A DNA stretch of 64,000 bases from Panonychus citri (lineage: Eukaryota > Arthropoda > Arachnida > Trombidiformes > Tetranychidae): positions 1,426,001 to 1,490,000 of the forward strand of contig NW_026515544.1 of the NCBI RefSeq assembly GCF_014898815.1, given 5' to 3'. The notes below the pieces were generated by a model, which saw only the letters and a program-made list of their open reading frames with translations, made no database searches and was not told the origin of the DNA. The position numbers and the translations under genes were made by a program. Of the stretch, positions 1-10,677 are shown in pieces (the stretch's first letter is position 1; each line of letters starts with the position of its first letter).

Positions 1-2371
1 TCCAGGGGCCCAACTGAAAGAAAATAATCAAAGAAAAAAGAATATAATAAGAGCAATTAATTAGTATTCCTAAGAGATGAGCTCAAAAATAACGCAAATC
101 AATCAATTTCAATCGATGAATGCGCAAGAAAGTCACTGAAATTCACTTGAGCTCTTTACTTTTAGTTCAATGTTATAATTAAGTCTCGAAGATTTGATTA
201 GAAGAATGAAAAATGATAACTAAGTGATAACTTACTCTGGAATATGAGTAACAAGAGCTTGTGGAATATAGCCTTCGGCGTCTGGTTCGACATCTTTCAT
301 GGGCTCATAGAATCGGCCGAAGACTTGATCTTTGGGAATCTCTGGGTACAAATATTTCAAGTGTTTTAAATCATGAATTCGATCAGCAAGTGATCGAATC
401 TGTATATCCTTTTGACTGAATGGTTTTATCATGTAAACACATTTCTGATCTCCAGTTTTTGTTTCTGCTTTATAAGCGATTGTAATACATCCAAGTTCAG
501 TTTCACTATAACGAAGCAAAAAAGTTCCATCCGGTTTATCCATCAGAACATCCTCTGTTTGTTTACGACTGATGAATCCATAGATGAGTCGATTATCGGG
601 TCTCCAGAGATCTTTCAAATGTTCCCTGGTTAATTTAAGAATTGAATAAAACCATTCCCAAAAAGTGAAATTACGATCAGGAAGAGTTTCCTTTGCAAAT
701 TGTCCCCAACTCAGATAAATTGAATTGTATTCCTGTAGATTGAAATCTCTGAAAGCTGCAGCAAGGAAACTTAAACCTCTGGATTAAGGTTACAACCAAC
801 AGAGGCGAATAAAACCATTCCCAAAAAGTGAAATTACGATCAGGAAGAGTTTCCTTTACTTTTAGTTCAATGTTATAATTAAGTCTCGAAGATTTGATTA
901 GAAGAATGAAAAATGATAACTAAGTGATAACTTACTCTGGAATATGAGTAACAAGAGCTTGTGGAATATAGCCTTCGGCGTCTGGTTCGACATCTTTCAT
1001 GGGCTCATAGAATCGGCCGAAGACTTGATCTTTGGGTCTCTGGTACAAATATTTTCAAGTGTTTTAAATCATGAATTCGATCAGCAAGTGATCGAATCTG
1101 TATATCCTTTGACTGAATGGTTTTATCATGTAAACACATTCTGATCTCCAGTTTTTGTTTCTGCTTTATAAGCGATTGTAATACATCCAAGTTCAGTTTC
1201 ACTATAACGAAGTAAAAAGTTCCATCCGGTTTATCCATCAGAACATCCTCTGTTTGTTTACGACTGATGAATCCATAGATGAGTCGATTATCGGGTCTCC
1301 AGAGATCTTTCAAATGTTCTCTGGTTAATTTAAGAATTGAATAAAACCATTCCCAAAAAGTGAAATTACGATCAGGAAGAGTTTCCTTTTAAATGTCCCA
1401 ACTCAGATAAATTGAATTGTATTCCTGTAGATTGAAATCTCTGAAAGCTTTGGCAGCAAGGAAACTTAAATCCTCTGGATTAAGGTTACAACCAACAGAG
1501 GCGTTGAATTTTGTACTCAATACTTGGCCAACAGCGGCCCATTGAACCTTGTCGGGTACAACGAAAGGGATTCGAGACTAAGAGATGAGACAGAAAATAG
1601 AGTTAGAAGTGGAAAGAATAACAATCAAAATATCAACGAGAGGTCGAGGCAACTTACTGATGGTGCAAATGCGTTTTCCCATGTAACTGTAGCCCAAGCG
1701 TTAGTTTTCTGATTATCGTGAACAATTACGACTAAAGGTAAGGACAAAGTCTAAAGAAAATAATAGAAAAAAGTAAAACTATTAGGGAAACTAATTAGGG
1801 AACTATTAGTATTTTAAGACATTTGCTTACCTTAACATGGAAAACGAGTTCACCAGAAGCAAGATTGATAACTGATTGAAAAAGAATTGCAAATTTTTCA
1901 TCTACTACTGATTCAGCTCCTTTTTTCTTAGTTCGAGTAATTTTCTTCAGAGTCATAGTACGAAAATTGGCAATAAATTGTTTGGTTCTATGAGTTTCTA
2001 TGGGTGATTCTCGATTGAGTGCATTCAAATCACTGCATAAATTTTCCCATTGTTGCTGTAGTTTCATCAACGTATGTTCATCGTACAATCTGAAACAGTA
2101 AAAGAAACAGTAAATAAATCATTTCAAGAGTTTCAAAAGAATTGAATAGAACATGAAACTTACCTTGAACAAGAGTTTGTTGTTAATCTGTTCCTGTGGC
2201 TGAGTAAACCTCGATTTATCTCACCTAATCGAAGTTTCAGAAAATTGATATTCTCGAAATGAGCACTGATTTCTCCTCGTTGAAGTTGCAGAGCATCGGT
2301 ATCATTCATCAATTTGAGAAGATGATTATGAATATCAGGAATCACGCTCATTTTGGTCACTGAAATCATCG
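1..2371 (-). pseudogene. STAT copy 1, partial and rearranged (continues past left edge)
   Basis: This minus-strand STAT paralogue of the gene at 6399-10151 reads from 2371 towards base 1. The first exon (2163-2369) is intact and begins MISVTKM, as in the good copy. The second exon (about 1827-2088) has lost about 178 codons in frame: DLNALN runs straight into RESPIE, removing most of the coiled coil and the start of the DNA-binding domain. The exon starting TLSLPLVV (about 1643-1752) looks sound and keeps its splice sites. The linker/SH2 exon occurs twice in tandem. The outer copy (about 936-1557) has several 1-2 base deletions that break the frame. The inner copy (232-807) keeps the SH2 motif FLLRYSE and the tyrosine motif EGYIP but lacks the exon's 5' part. 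The window edge lies at the next exon junction (GGGGCCC, compare 7665-7677). I infer a pseudogene; a short isoform cannot be excluded without RNA data. Confidence 0.75.
154..1557. repeat. 700-bp tandem duplication of STAT SH2 exon
   Basis: Bases 154-807 recur as 854 onward with an offset of 700 bp at the left end, covering intron sequence and the SH2 exon. The join is composite. At 807 the first unit stops inside the exon and jumps back to sequence matching 644-694, then at about 853-857 to sequence matching 153-157. The shared bases at the second join are CTTT. The second unit carries many one-base deletions relative to the first. Confidence 0.8.
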
Positions 2372-2808
2372 GAGTAAATTGGTTTTACAGAGGAGAAGAA
2401 TAATAGAACGAGAGAGAATCAAAGGTAAAAATATAAATTCGATATTAAAATCGTGAACAGAATCAAGTTGAAATGATATTCTAAACTCCACAAAAATTGA
2501 AAGAACACCCGATTTATATAGTGAACCAAAATCCATTTAAGAGCCAAACAGTTTATCAGATTAACGAAATCGTTCAGAGTTTTTCTCTTTTAGTCTATTC
2601 ATTGGCTCACCACGAGTTGTTTAATCCTTTTCGAAGAAGACAATTTATTCCCTCAGGTGAAAAATATTTCACGGAAAAATTAAACTTTTTAATTGAGTCT
2701 GAATCGTATAGATACAATTGTAATTGATTAGGAATACAAATTGATCTGAAATTGATCAACTGTCTTATTCATTTAGTAACTTAAATAAGAATTAGATGAG
2801 AAAGTAGA
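2372..2808. other. Intergenic, STAT copy 1 to YJU2
   Basis: AT-rich spacer between the start of STAT copy 1 and the 3' end of YJU2, both on the minus strand. Homology between STAT copies 1 and 2 stops abruptly at 2371/10151, so this spacer is not part of the duplicated block. No gene or repeat was recognised. Confidence 0.5.
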
Positions 2809-3685
2809 TCAGGTTGTCTTTTTACTCGAGGGTTGGTCAGTCTCTTTTACTTTGATTAGATTTGATAATTTTCGTTTCAATGATTGTTTTGGATTAGTTG
2901 GATTCCGTTTGAAGGATGTAGAAAATGCTGATGATAATGATGATGTCGTTGTAGTTGGTTGGGATGTTGATGCTTTCGCCGCCATTATGCTTTTGAAAGA
3001 AGCTTCATCTTCCTCTTTCTCTTTCTCCGCTTGTCTCTTGGCGGCTTCTTTTGCCTCTTCTCTTTTATCGGCTAAGATTTTCTCGAAATCAACCACCGTT
3101 TTTTTATCACTTGCGTCTTTCAATTCTTCCAATTCCTCCAATTCTTCCATCTCTCGACGGGAATTTTTAGTTCTCTCCTCGAGTAATTTGATTGGATTCA
3201 ATTTTTGCTCTTCTTCCTTTTCTTTTGCTTCTTGGAGAGCTTGTTGTTCAGATAATCGAAGAGCCTGAAAATTTCGGGTGGCTCCGTGTTCCAATTCATA
3301 ATCACAATTCTTGGGATCCGTTTTAAAGGTGATCTCTGCCATACAAACGGGACACTTGAAATAGAATCGAAAAATTTTCAATCCAATATACTCTTCGTTC
3401 TCGATGGTTTCCTTTCGAGCATTAAACTTTTTCGCTTTTGCGATATAATCACCGCAAGTGTTACATTGCATATTAAAGGGAACCATGATTCGAACAGTAT
3501 ATTGTCGGGTCTTCGGTTGACGGAGTCGAGGAACTTTACTAGGATCGAAATCAGGTGGATAATATTTCTGAAGAGAGAAAAAAATAAACAAAAAGAAAAT
3601 GAATAAAAATGAAAACAGAAACGAGAAACGAGAAAAGAATCAGAATTAAAAATCTACTTACATTTAACACTTTTCTTTCCGACAT
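2809..3685 (-). CDS. YJU2: Splicing factor YJU2 homologue (CCDC94/CWC16 family)
   Basis: YJU2 is a step-one splicing factor that joins the activated spliceosome with the Prp19 complex and promotes branching; it acts in the nucleus. Exons: 3685-3662 (MSERKVLN) and 3567-2809, joined in phase 0, giving 260 residues. The N-terminus reads MSERKVLNKYYPPDFDPSK, the family signature. Two zinc-binding CxxC pairs are visible (C43/C46 and C80/C83). The motifs KFNARKE and GATRNFQA follow, then a charged Glu/Lys-rich region (about 115-205, likely helical or coiled coil) and a Ser/Thr/Lys-rich tail (about 206-260). The tail is shorter than in vertebrate YJU2. The start is set by the conserved MSERKVLN, which an ORF search alone misses because it lies in a 24-base exon. 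A GCGCATGCGC element lies about 150 bp upstream. Confidence 0.95.
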
Positions 3686-3835
3686 TATGAATCCTGGTCC
3701 ACTTAAATGAAAATATTCGGTTATTTAAAAAAGAAACAATTAAAGTAAAATTGATTAATCAATTTGTTGGAAATCAAAACAATCAAAATGTTTTGAGAAA
3801 ATTTTTGTTTTGGTTTATCAGCTGTTGAAAACTCG

Positions 3836-3845
3836 GCGCATGCGC
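3836..3845. promoter_or_regulatory. NRF-1/Ewg-like palindrome upstream of YJU2
   Basis: GCGCATGCGC, a perfect palindrome equal to the core of the NRF-1 (Drosophila Ewg) site, lies about 150 bp upstream of the YJU2 start codon in otherwise very AT-rich DNA. NRF-1 sites are typical of housekeeping promoters. Binding here is inference. Confidence 0.5.
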
Positions 3846-4412
3846 AAACACCTCATTCGTAAGTAAATTGCTGTTAATTGTGAACGATTGGAAATCGCTG
3901 ATTATGATTAATTAACCAACTGAAGAATCTCAGTTTCGAGTAATTAATATTTACTTGATAGTTATTAGTGAGATAAGGCTGTGTAAATATTCATTCAGAT
4001 GATTTAAAGATAATGAGAGAGAAAATTTTTCCAACTAAATAATCATAAAGATTTAGTGAGTTGTTGAGGGAGTTAATTGGTTTCCAGGAATTGATAAAAT
4101 CTAATTTCTGAGGAAATTTATAAGAAAACTGTTTACATTATCAAGTATTATTTTCCTATCATCATCATCATCATCATTAGCTAAATTGTTTACAATCAGT
4201 ATACGTTTACAATTCAACTGTGAACCACGAACCAAACAAAATGGATTGACTTTTGATCCGAGTGATTTAAATTGTTCAATTATCTTACAAATGAAAGATT
4301 CCAACGTTTAATCAAACTTAATTTAGTGATCAATGTGTATGTGTGAATGTGTGTTTTTAAATTAGTAATCAAATGACGATCATTTTAATTGGTTAATTAA
4401 TTGTTTTGCTTT
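3846..4412. other. Intergenic, upstream of YJU2
   Basis: Between the YJU2 promoter and the 3' end of the next minus-strand gene. It holds a short ATC run (about 4159-4177) and TG-rich sequence (about 4333-4356). No gene recognised. Confidence 0.4.
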
Positions 4413-4418
4413 TTTATT
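4413..4418 (-). terminator. Poly(A) signal of the secreted coiled-coil gene
   Basis: AATAAA on the minus strand, 25 bases after the stop codon of the gene at 4443-5076. Confidence 0.5.
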
Positions 4419-4442
4419 TTCGACTAATTTCCGTTTTCAATG

Positions 4443-5076
4443 TTATGCTAATGATTGAGAGGAGGAAATGGAATCAGCGGAAGAGAATCCTGATTGTTGT
4501 GAATCTGATCCAAGCGATCGGGTACCAAGTGTTGATGGAACACCCTTAGTGGATATGAATCGTGAGGCTTGACTGTTCAGCGCTCGAAAGTTACGATTTA
4601 TTTCATCAACAGCATCTTTAACATTTCGAACTGTAACCAAGTTTCGTCGAGTGTGATTTCGCCGGAGGGTTTCGTGGAGAGCGGTCACTTGTTTCTGCAT
4701 ATTCTCAATTTGTGCCATCAATTGGCTCATACTTTGTTCCCGACCCACCGACATTTGATTGGCACGTTCACTTAAAGCTCGAGCATCAATTTGCTACAAT
4801 ACGAAATAAAAACGGAGTTAAATTGTTACCTCAATTTAGATGAACAATTTAATTGATTATCTTACCGATCCATGGAGAGTTATAGTTTCTTTGCCTAAAG
4901 CAATCTAAGAAAGATCAATGAAAAGATATTGAAATTAATCAATAATTTTCCACAAGATATTTAGAGTACAACAATTTGTTAATTGTATTCATCTGATTCA
5001 CTTAAATCCAATTGATAATACTTACAGTTGCACAGGTAAGTCCAATTAGAGTGATTAAGGTAATTTGTATCTTCAT
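4443..5076 (-). CDS. Small secreted coiled-coil protein, function unknown
   Basis: Three exons, 5076-5026, 4904-4866 and 4793-4443, all joined in phase 0 with consensus GTAAG donors, encode 146 residues. The first exon is a signal peptide (MKIQITLITLIGLTCAT) with a hydrophobic core. The middle exon adds 13 residues. The third begins QIDARALSE and holds a heptad-like helix (about residues 43-73, rich in Met, Gln and Leu), a basic NHTRRN stretch, and a Ser/Gly-rich low-complexity tail ending in SSSQSLA. The only Cys is in the signal peptide, so the mature protein has no disulfides. A TATAAATA lies at 5193-5200 and an AATAAA follows the stop. I recognise no family; the exon structure and signal peptide make a real gene likely. 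Confidence 0.7.
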
Positions 5077-5192
5077 GTTTGGTAATGATTTAAGTTGATT
5101 TACTTGTGGATTAACAATTAAAATGATTGTTCAATTGTTTAACTACTTGTTGTAAAAGGACAAAAATGAATGTAATCAACAATCATGATTAT

Positions 5193-5200
5193 TATTTATA
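5193..5200 (-). promoter_or_regulatory. Candidate TATA box for the secreted coiled-coil gene
   Basis: TATAAATA on the minus strand, about 120 bp upstream of the start codon at 5076. The spacing would give a leader of roughly 90 bases. AT-richness makes chance matches common. Confidence 0.35.
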
Positions 5201-6398
5201 TAATTAGAATCATCCTCAAGTTAATCAACGTAATCAATGAGATCTTGTTTCAACAAATGAAACGATCAATCATCTATTCAGGTAAATCGAGCCTACTAAT
5301 TTAAATTAACCAACTAATTAACCTTTAATTTGATCAAGCTGATTCATTTTCAGCCTACTCTTCCAATCACAATTAACTGTCAACGATGATCTATTTTAAT
5401 TATCTAATCGGCCCTGGCAATCAAAGTGCTAATGGACAATGCTTAAAATTGATTTACTTACAATTAATTAAATTGGTTAATTGTTACACATCCAAACCAG
5501 GTAATTTGATTGCTGGTCAAAATAATTGTATTACAATTTGATTTATGGCTCTGGTAACAATATAATACCAATGATTTCCTGATTGATTTGGACGAAATCA
5601 TTGTAACAATTAACCGAGTACCGATCAGTTTTGTTTTAAAGTTCACAGTTCATATGAAGAAAGTGATTTTATTTTAATTGTTAACAATCAAAGAAAACAA
5701 GAAATCAATACTAAGTTGTAATTGAATGTAAACTTTAATTTTCCATTAACAATCAAACTTTTTAAATTGATCAATTGGATTAACCAAAGCGAAAGGTAAG
5801 ATTTTTTTCATCTCCAATTAATGGATTACAATTGATTGTTGATTAAGTCCAAAGAAAAACAAACAAGAATTTAGTTAATCTCAAAGATTATGATTCAGAT
5901 CAAAGAGAGAAATTGACAGAATAAAAATAAAAGTTAATCAGGGAGGAAAAATGAAGATAATTAAGGAGAAAGTGATTGTGATGATTAACAAATTGATCAA
6001 TAAAATAAGAGATGATTTGACTTCGGTGGGTGAATCATAATTCACAGAGATAATTGCGGAGGGAATTGAAAAATAGATTGTACAGTTTTGAGAGGAAAGA
6101 GGAACAGTTAAGTTAATCTAGTTTAGATTGAGAAAAATAGTCAAATGATTAGTTTGATATTTTAAACTATAAAAATTAAGATATCATTTTGGATAAACTA
6201 ATCATAATTGTGAGGGGAAGAAAAATAGTCGATTAAGATTGTAATGTTGCTCATGCTCTGGGTTGATTAAGAAACTAAATTAATCCCGGTAAAATAGATG
6301 AGTGATTGGGTTTTGTGTTTGTGTGTGTGCATATTGATTAAAAGGTGAGAGCCTTGATTGTAAATCATAATTGATTTTCCATCGATAATAATTTAATG
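5201..6398. other. Intergenic, no gene seen
   Basis: AT-rich spacer between the secreted coiled-coil gene and the 3' end of the STAT gene. It is dominated by short AATTGATTAA-type words and contains no coding region I can support. Confidence 0.45.
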
Positions 6399-9300
6399 TT
6401 AACCATCAAGACGATTAAATCCATTGGCGTTAGCGAGGAGATCATTTAATCCAACTCCGGATAAATCGGCTGGAATATCATCCATATCGTAATCAACGTC
6501 GTTCATTATATTGTAAAGATCAACATCTTGGAAAGATGACATGGACTCGACACTGTGGAAAGAGATGAGGGAGAGAAAGAGGGAGACAGAAATCGAGAAA
6601 GAGAGAGAGAGAGAGAGAATAAAGAAGGAGAAGATGGGAGAGAAATGATTCGGGAGAGAGAGGAAATGAGAAGATGATTGAGAGAGAGAGAAAGTTGTTT
6701 GTTTTTATTGATATAAAAGTATCATTTTTAAATAATTGGGTGAACATGATACAATCATGTTGATGAGCAATTAAAAGCAGTAATTTAAAAGATATCGATG
6801 AATATTAAGGAATTAGGATAGTAAATTGTATATTTGAGGCGTTACAGTAAAAAGGCACTTCTGTTTCAAAGATATTGATGATCTATCATATGGTAATATT
6901 ACTAATTGCTAAAATTTTAGTTAAATTAACTGTGTGATTACGAGAATGATGAATTCAAATACGATTTTACAATCTTAATGATAATGAGACGAGAAAAATA
7001 AATTCGTACGACGGGAAAATTGTATCATATGTAGATGATAAAACTGATAGGGTATCAGCAAAATGTATTATTAATCATGGGATAGCTTGATAGTATATTG
7101 ATATGTGATCTAATAATGATTAAATTGTTGACAAATGATGAAGGTTTTCTGTTGTTGATTACGTTGTATTTTTGGGTTCTCGTTTGATTTTAAAATGATA
7201 ATTGTGGCACTAGAAGTAGTTATTAAAATCACAGACCATGTGTGATTGTGGGTGAGGTTGCATGTAATTTGCAGGCGGGAGACTGTGGTTGGTGTGGAGG
7301 AGGTGGAAAAAGTGAATGAGAGAGAAAGAAAAGTTCATAAAAATAAGGAGAGGAAAAAAGAGAAAAGAAAGAGGAAAAAGGATGGAATTTGAATAACTAG
7401 AGTAAATATATGAAATAATAACAAAAGCAACAAAAACATTCAAGCATAAAAGAGAGAGAGAGAGAGAGAGAGTAAAATTTGAAAGATGAGGATGCTACAA
7501 GATGAAAACTGAATAAGTTTCCTTGTGGATTGAACTTACTTCAACCGAACATCACTTGATAAACTTCCAACTGAACTTGGTGGATCTCCGTAAATCTCAT
7601 TCATCGAAGGTGATTGAGTATTGATAACGGAATGAGGTGTATTTGGATATGAATCGATTCCACCTCCAGGGGCCCATCTGAGAGAAAATAATCAAAGAAA
7701 AAAGAATACAATTAGAGCAATTAATTAGTATTCCTGAGAGTTGAACTCAAAAACAATGGAAAGATTGAGCTCTTGAGAAAAAAAACAATGGAAAATAATC
7801 AATTTCAATCAATAAATGTGAAAAAATCATAATCAATTCTGTTGAACAGTTTTTCTTTCGTTGAATATTACCATGGAGTCTCAATATAATTTTATGAGAA
7901 GTATTAACAGAATAGTTAAGGTAATTAAGGGGATTGATTTTCGCAGTTTCATATCTTATCGAGTGATTGTTGTTTCTTTATATCTATTCATAGACTACAC
8001 AAGATTATTGAGTCTATTAATCGTATTATATTGTTGATTTTTTTCCTTTGTTTTTTATTTAGTCTAATAATCTGGTTCGCTTCTTACTCTGGTATGTGGG
8101 TCACAAGAACTGGTGGAATATAGCCTTCGGCGTCTGGTTCGACATCTTTCATGGGCTCATAGAATCGGCCGAAGACTTGATCTTTGGGAATCTCTGGGTA
8201 CAAATATTTCAAGTGTTTTAAATCATGAATTCGATCGGCAAGTGATCGAATCTGTATATCCTTTTGACTGAATGGTTTTATCATGTAAACACATTTCTGA
8301 TCTCCAGTTTTTGTTTCTGCTTTATAAGCGATTGTAATACACCCAAGTTCAGTTTCACTATAACGAAGTAGAAAAGTTCCATCCGGTTTATCCATCAGAA
8401 CATCCTCTGTTTGTTTACGACTGATGAATCCATAGATGAGTCGATTATCGGGTCTCCAGAGATCTTTCAAATGTTCTCTGGTTAATTTAAGAATTGAATA
8501 AAACCATTCCCAAAAAGTGAAATTACGATCGGGAAGAGTTTCCTTTGCAAATTGTCCCCAACTCAGATAAATTGAGTTGTATTCCTGTAGATTGAAATCT
8601 CTGAAAGCTTTGGCAGCAAGGAAACTTAAATCCTCTGGATTAAGGTTACAACCAACAGAGGCGTTGAATTTTGTACTCAATACTTGGCCAACAGCGGCCC
8701 ATTGAACCTTGTCGGGTACAACGAAAGGGATTCGAGACTAAGAGATGAGACAGAAAATAGAGTTAGAAGTGGAAAGAATAAAAAAGAGGAATAACAATTG
8801 AAAAATCAACTCATCAGTAACTTACGGCTGATGCAAACGCGTTGTCCCATGTGACTGTAGCCCAAGCATGATTTTCTTGATTACCATGAACGATAACAAC
8901 TAATGGTAAGGATAAAGTCTAAAAAACATAATTACATGGAAAAGTGATAACAGAAAGGGAACAATAAAAGAAAATGTTACAGATTAATGAAGAAACACAC
9001 AAGGTAAAGTAAATAAAGCAAGAATATGAAAAAATGGAACATTGGTTTACCTTGACGTAGAAAACGAGTTCACCAGCAGCGATTTTGAAAACGGCTTGGA
9101 AAAGAATTGCAAATTTTTCATCCATCACTGATTCAGTTCCCTTTTTCTCGGTTCGAGTGATTTTCTTCAGAGTCATAGTACGAAAATTGGCAATGAATTG
9201 TTTGGTGGTTGGATGACATTCTATGGGTGATTCTCTATTGAGAATGGCACCTGAAGATGCATCGGTCAGAGTTATATTACCATCGTGAGATGATTGCATT

Positions 9301-10151
9301 AAGTTACGAGCCTGAGATTCATTTAAAATTGAGGCACGAACGATCGGTTGATGCTGAGAAGAAATCAATAAACCACCGACAAGTGATCTTACTGTTGACG
9401 GGAAACGAGTTTGTGTCTTGAGTACTTGAGGTGGTTGTTTCTCGACAATAAATGTCCGTTTAACCAATTGTCCAATCATATTGTCCACTTCATGTCTCAT
9501 CTCCAAATATTCAGCATCTCTTGAGGTTCCATATTTGGACATTAAATCTAATTGAGTTCTAAGCTTCAACCAAATCCCTCCTAACGTTTCGCAAAATGTT
9601 TGAATCAAGTCTAAATTATTATCGAAATGAGCACCATTACCAGCTGATTGTTGAGTAAGACGAAATGATTCAACCCAATCATCTAAAACACTTGTTTGGA
9701 TAATCTTTGTCTGAGAAATTAACGAAGTACATTTTCTATTCCAATCTTCACTCTCCTCAGTGAATCTCATGTTGAGTGCATTCAAATCACTGAATAAATT
9801 TTCCCTTTGTCTCTGTAGTTTCATCAGCGTATTTTCATCGTTCATCCTAATTGAAAGGGAAAAAAAGTAAATAAACGAATAACAAACAAAACAAATGAAT
9901 GATTTCAAGAGATTTCAAAAGAATTGAATAGAAAAATAAACTAACCTTGAACAAGTGTTTGTTGTTAATCTGTTCCTGTGGCTGAGTAAACCTCGATTTA
10001 TCTCACCTAATCGAAGTTTCAGAAAATTGATATTCTCGAAATGAGCACTGATTTCTCCTCGTTGGAGTTGCAGAGCATCGGTATCATTCATCAATTTGAG
10101 AAGATGATTATGAATATCAGGAATCACGTCCATTTTGGTCACTGAAATCAT
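6399..10151 (-). CDS. STAT: STAT transcription factor (STAT5/STAT92E-like), intact copy 2
   Basis: Signal transducer of the JAK/STAT pathway: tyrosine-phosphorylated at the membrane, it dimerises through SH2 and activates genes in the nucleus. Exons: 10151-9946 (start at 10151 or the in-frame ATG at 10133), 9846-9051, 8918-8826, 8737-8088, 7677-7540, 6552-6399. All phases agree; from 10133 the product is 672 residues. Coiled coil about 20-165. DNA-binding domain from about 170, with FIVEKQPPQVLKTQT nearly identical to vertebrate STAT5. Linker from residue 360 (SRIPFVVPDKVQW). SH2 about 440-560 with FLLRYSE (phosphotyrosine-binding Arg484). Activating tyrosine Y565 in AEGYIPP. Acidic tail YDMDD. 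The usual N-terminal interaction domain (about 130 residues) is absent from the window: either it lies in an unseen upstream exon (GATGATTTCAG just before the start could be an acceptor) or it has been lost. Confidence 0.9.
6597..6620. repeat. (GA)n microsatellite in last STAT intron
   Basis: GA dinucleotide array, part of a purine-rich stretch from about 6560 to 6690 inside the last intron of the STAT gene. A second array lies at about 7451-7472 in the same intron. Confidence 0.7.
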
Positions 10152-10619
10152 CTACTTAGATGATTGTTAAAAAGGGTTTTCGATTATTTCCAAGAGAGAG
10201 AAAAAGAAAAGGAAAAATAGGTAACAACAGTAGAAATAACAGTAAAACAAGTGGTTTTGGTGTTGAGAGAAGCGATTGATTCATCCAAAGAGCGAGCAGA
10301 TAAAATAATAGATACAATTGAGAAAAGAAAAAAAAAAGATAACTGTAAACAATATCGATGATTGTAAGAGTTAATCAAAGAAAAACAGGTTCTTCTCTGT
10401 GTGGAAAGAAAAAAAAAGGAACGAAAAAGAAAAAAGAGAATAACGAAGATGATGTTGTTGTTGTTGATGGTGAAGAGAAGGCGAAGAAGATGAAGAAAAA
10501 AGAGAGGGAGAAAAAAAGAAAGAGAAGATGATAAATGATGATTGGAAGAAGAGGTGAAGATAAAGAGATACAGAGATTGACCAGCGAAAGAAGAAGATAC
10601 AACCGATTCAACGCCCCGA

Positions 10620-10628
10620 TTCTTAGAA
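10620..10628. promoter_or_regulatory. GAS-type STAT site upstream of STAT
   Basis: TTCTTAGAA matches the STAT consensus TTCnnnGAA, about 470 bp upstream of the STAT start, within the CpG-richer patch. It could mediate autoregulation. The motif is short and expected many times in 64 kb by chance. Confidence 0.3.
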
Positions 10629-10641
10629 ATGGGATTCGAGA

Positions 10642-10677
10642 GAAAAGATATTCGAGTATCGAGTCTCGTATCTTTTC
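10642..10677. repeat. Hairpin-forming inverted repeat upstream of STAT
   Basis: GAAAAGATA (10642-10650) pairs with TATCTTTTC (10669-10677). Inside, after a TT bulge, CGAG (10653-10656) pairs with CTCG (10665-10668), leaving an 8-base loop. This is 13 base pairs in total within the putative STAT promoter patch. Confidence 0.5.

Noticed and set aside
412..633. Plus-strand ORF opposite the STAT SH2 exon (and its repeat at 944-1144)
   Set aside because: Antisense shadow of the conserved SH2 coding sequence.
8919..9050. Continuation of the STAT second-exon frame into a Phe/Cys-rich tail
   Set aside because: It lies past a good GTAAAC donor at 9050; the tail is intron sequence, and the next exon resumes STAT homology in phase.
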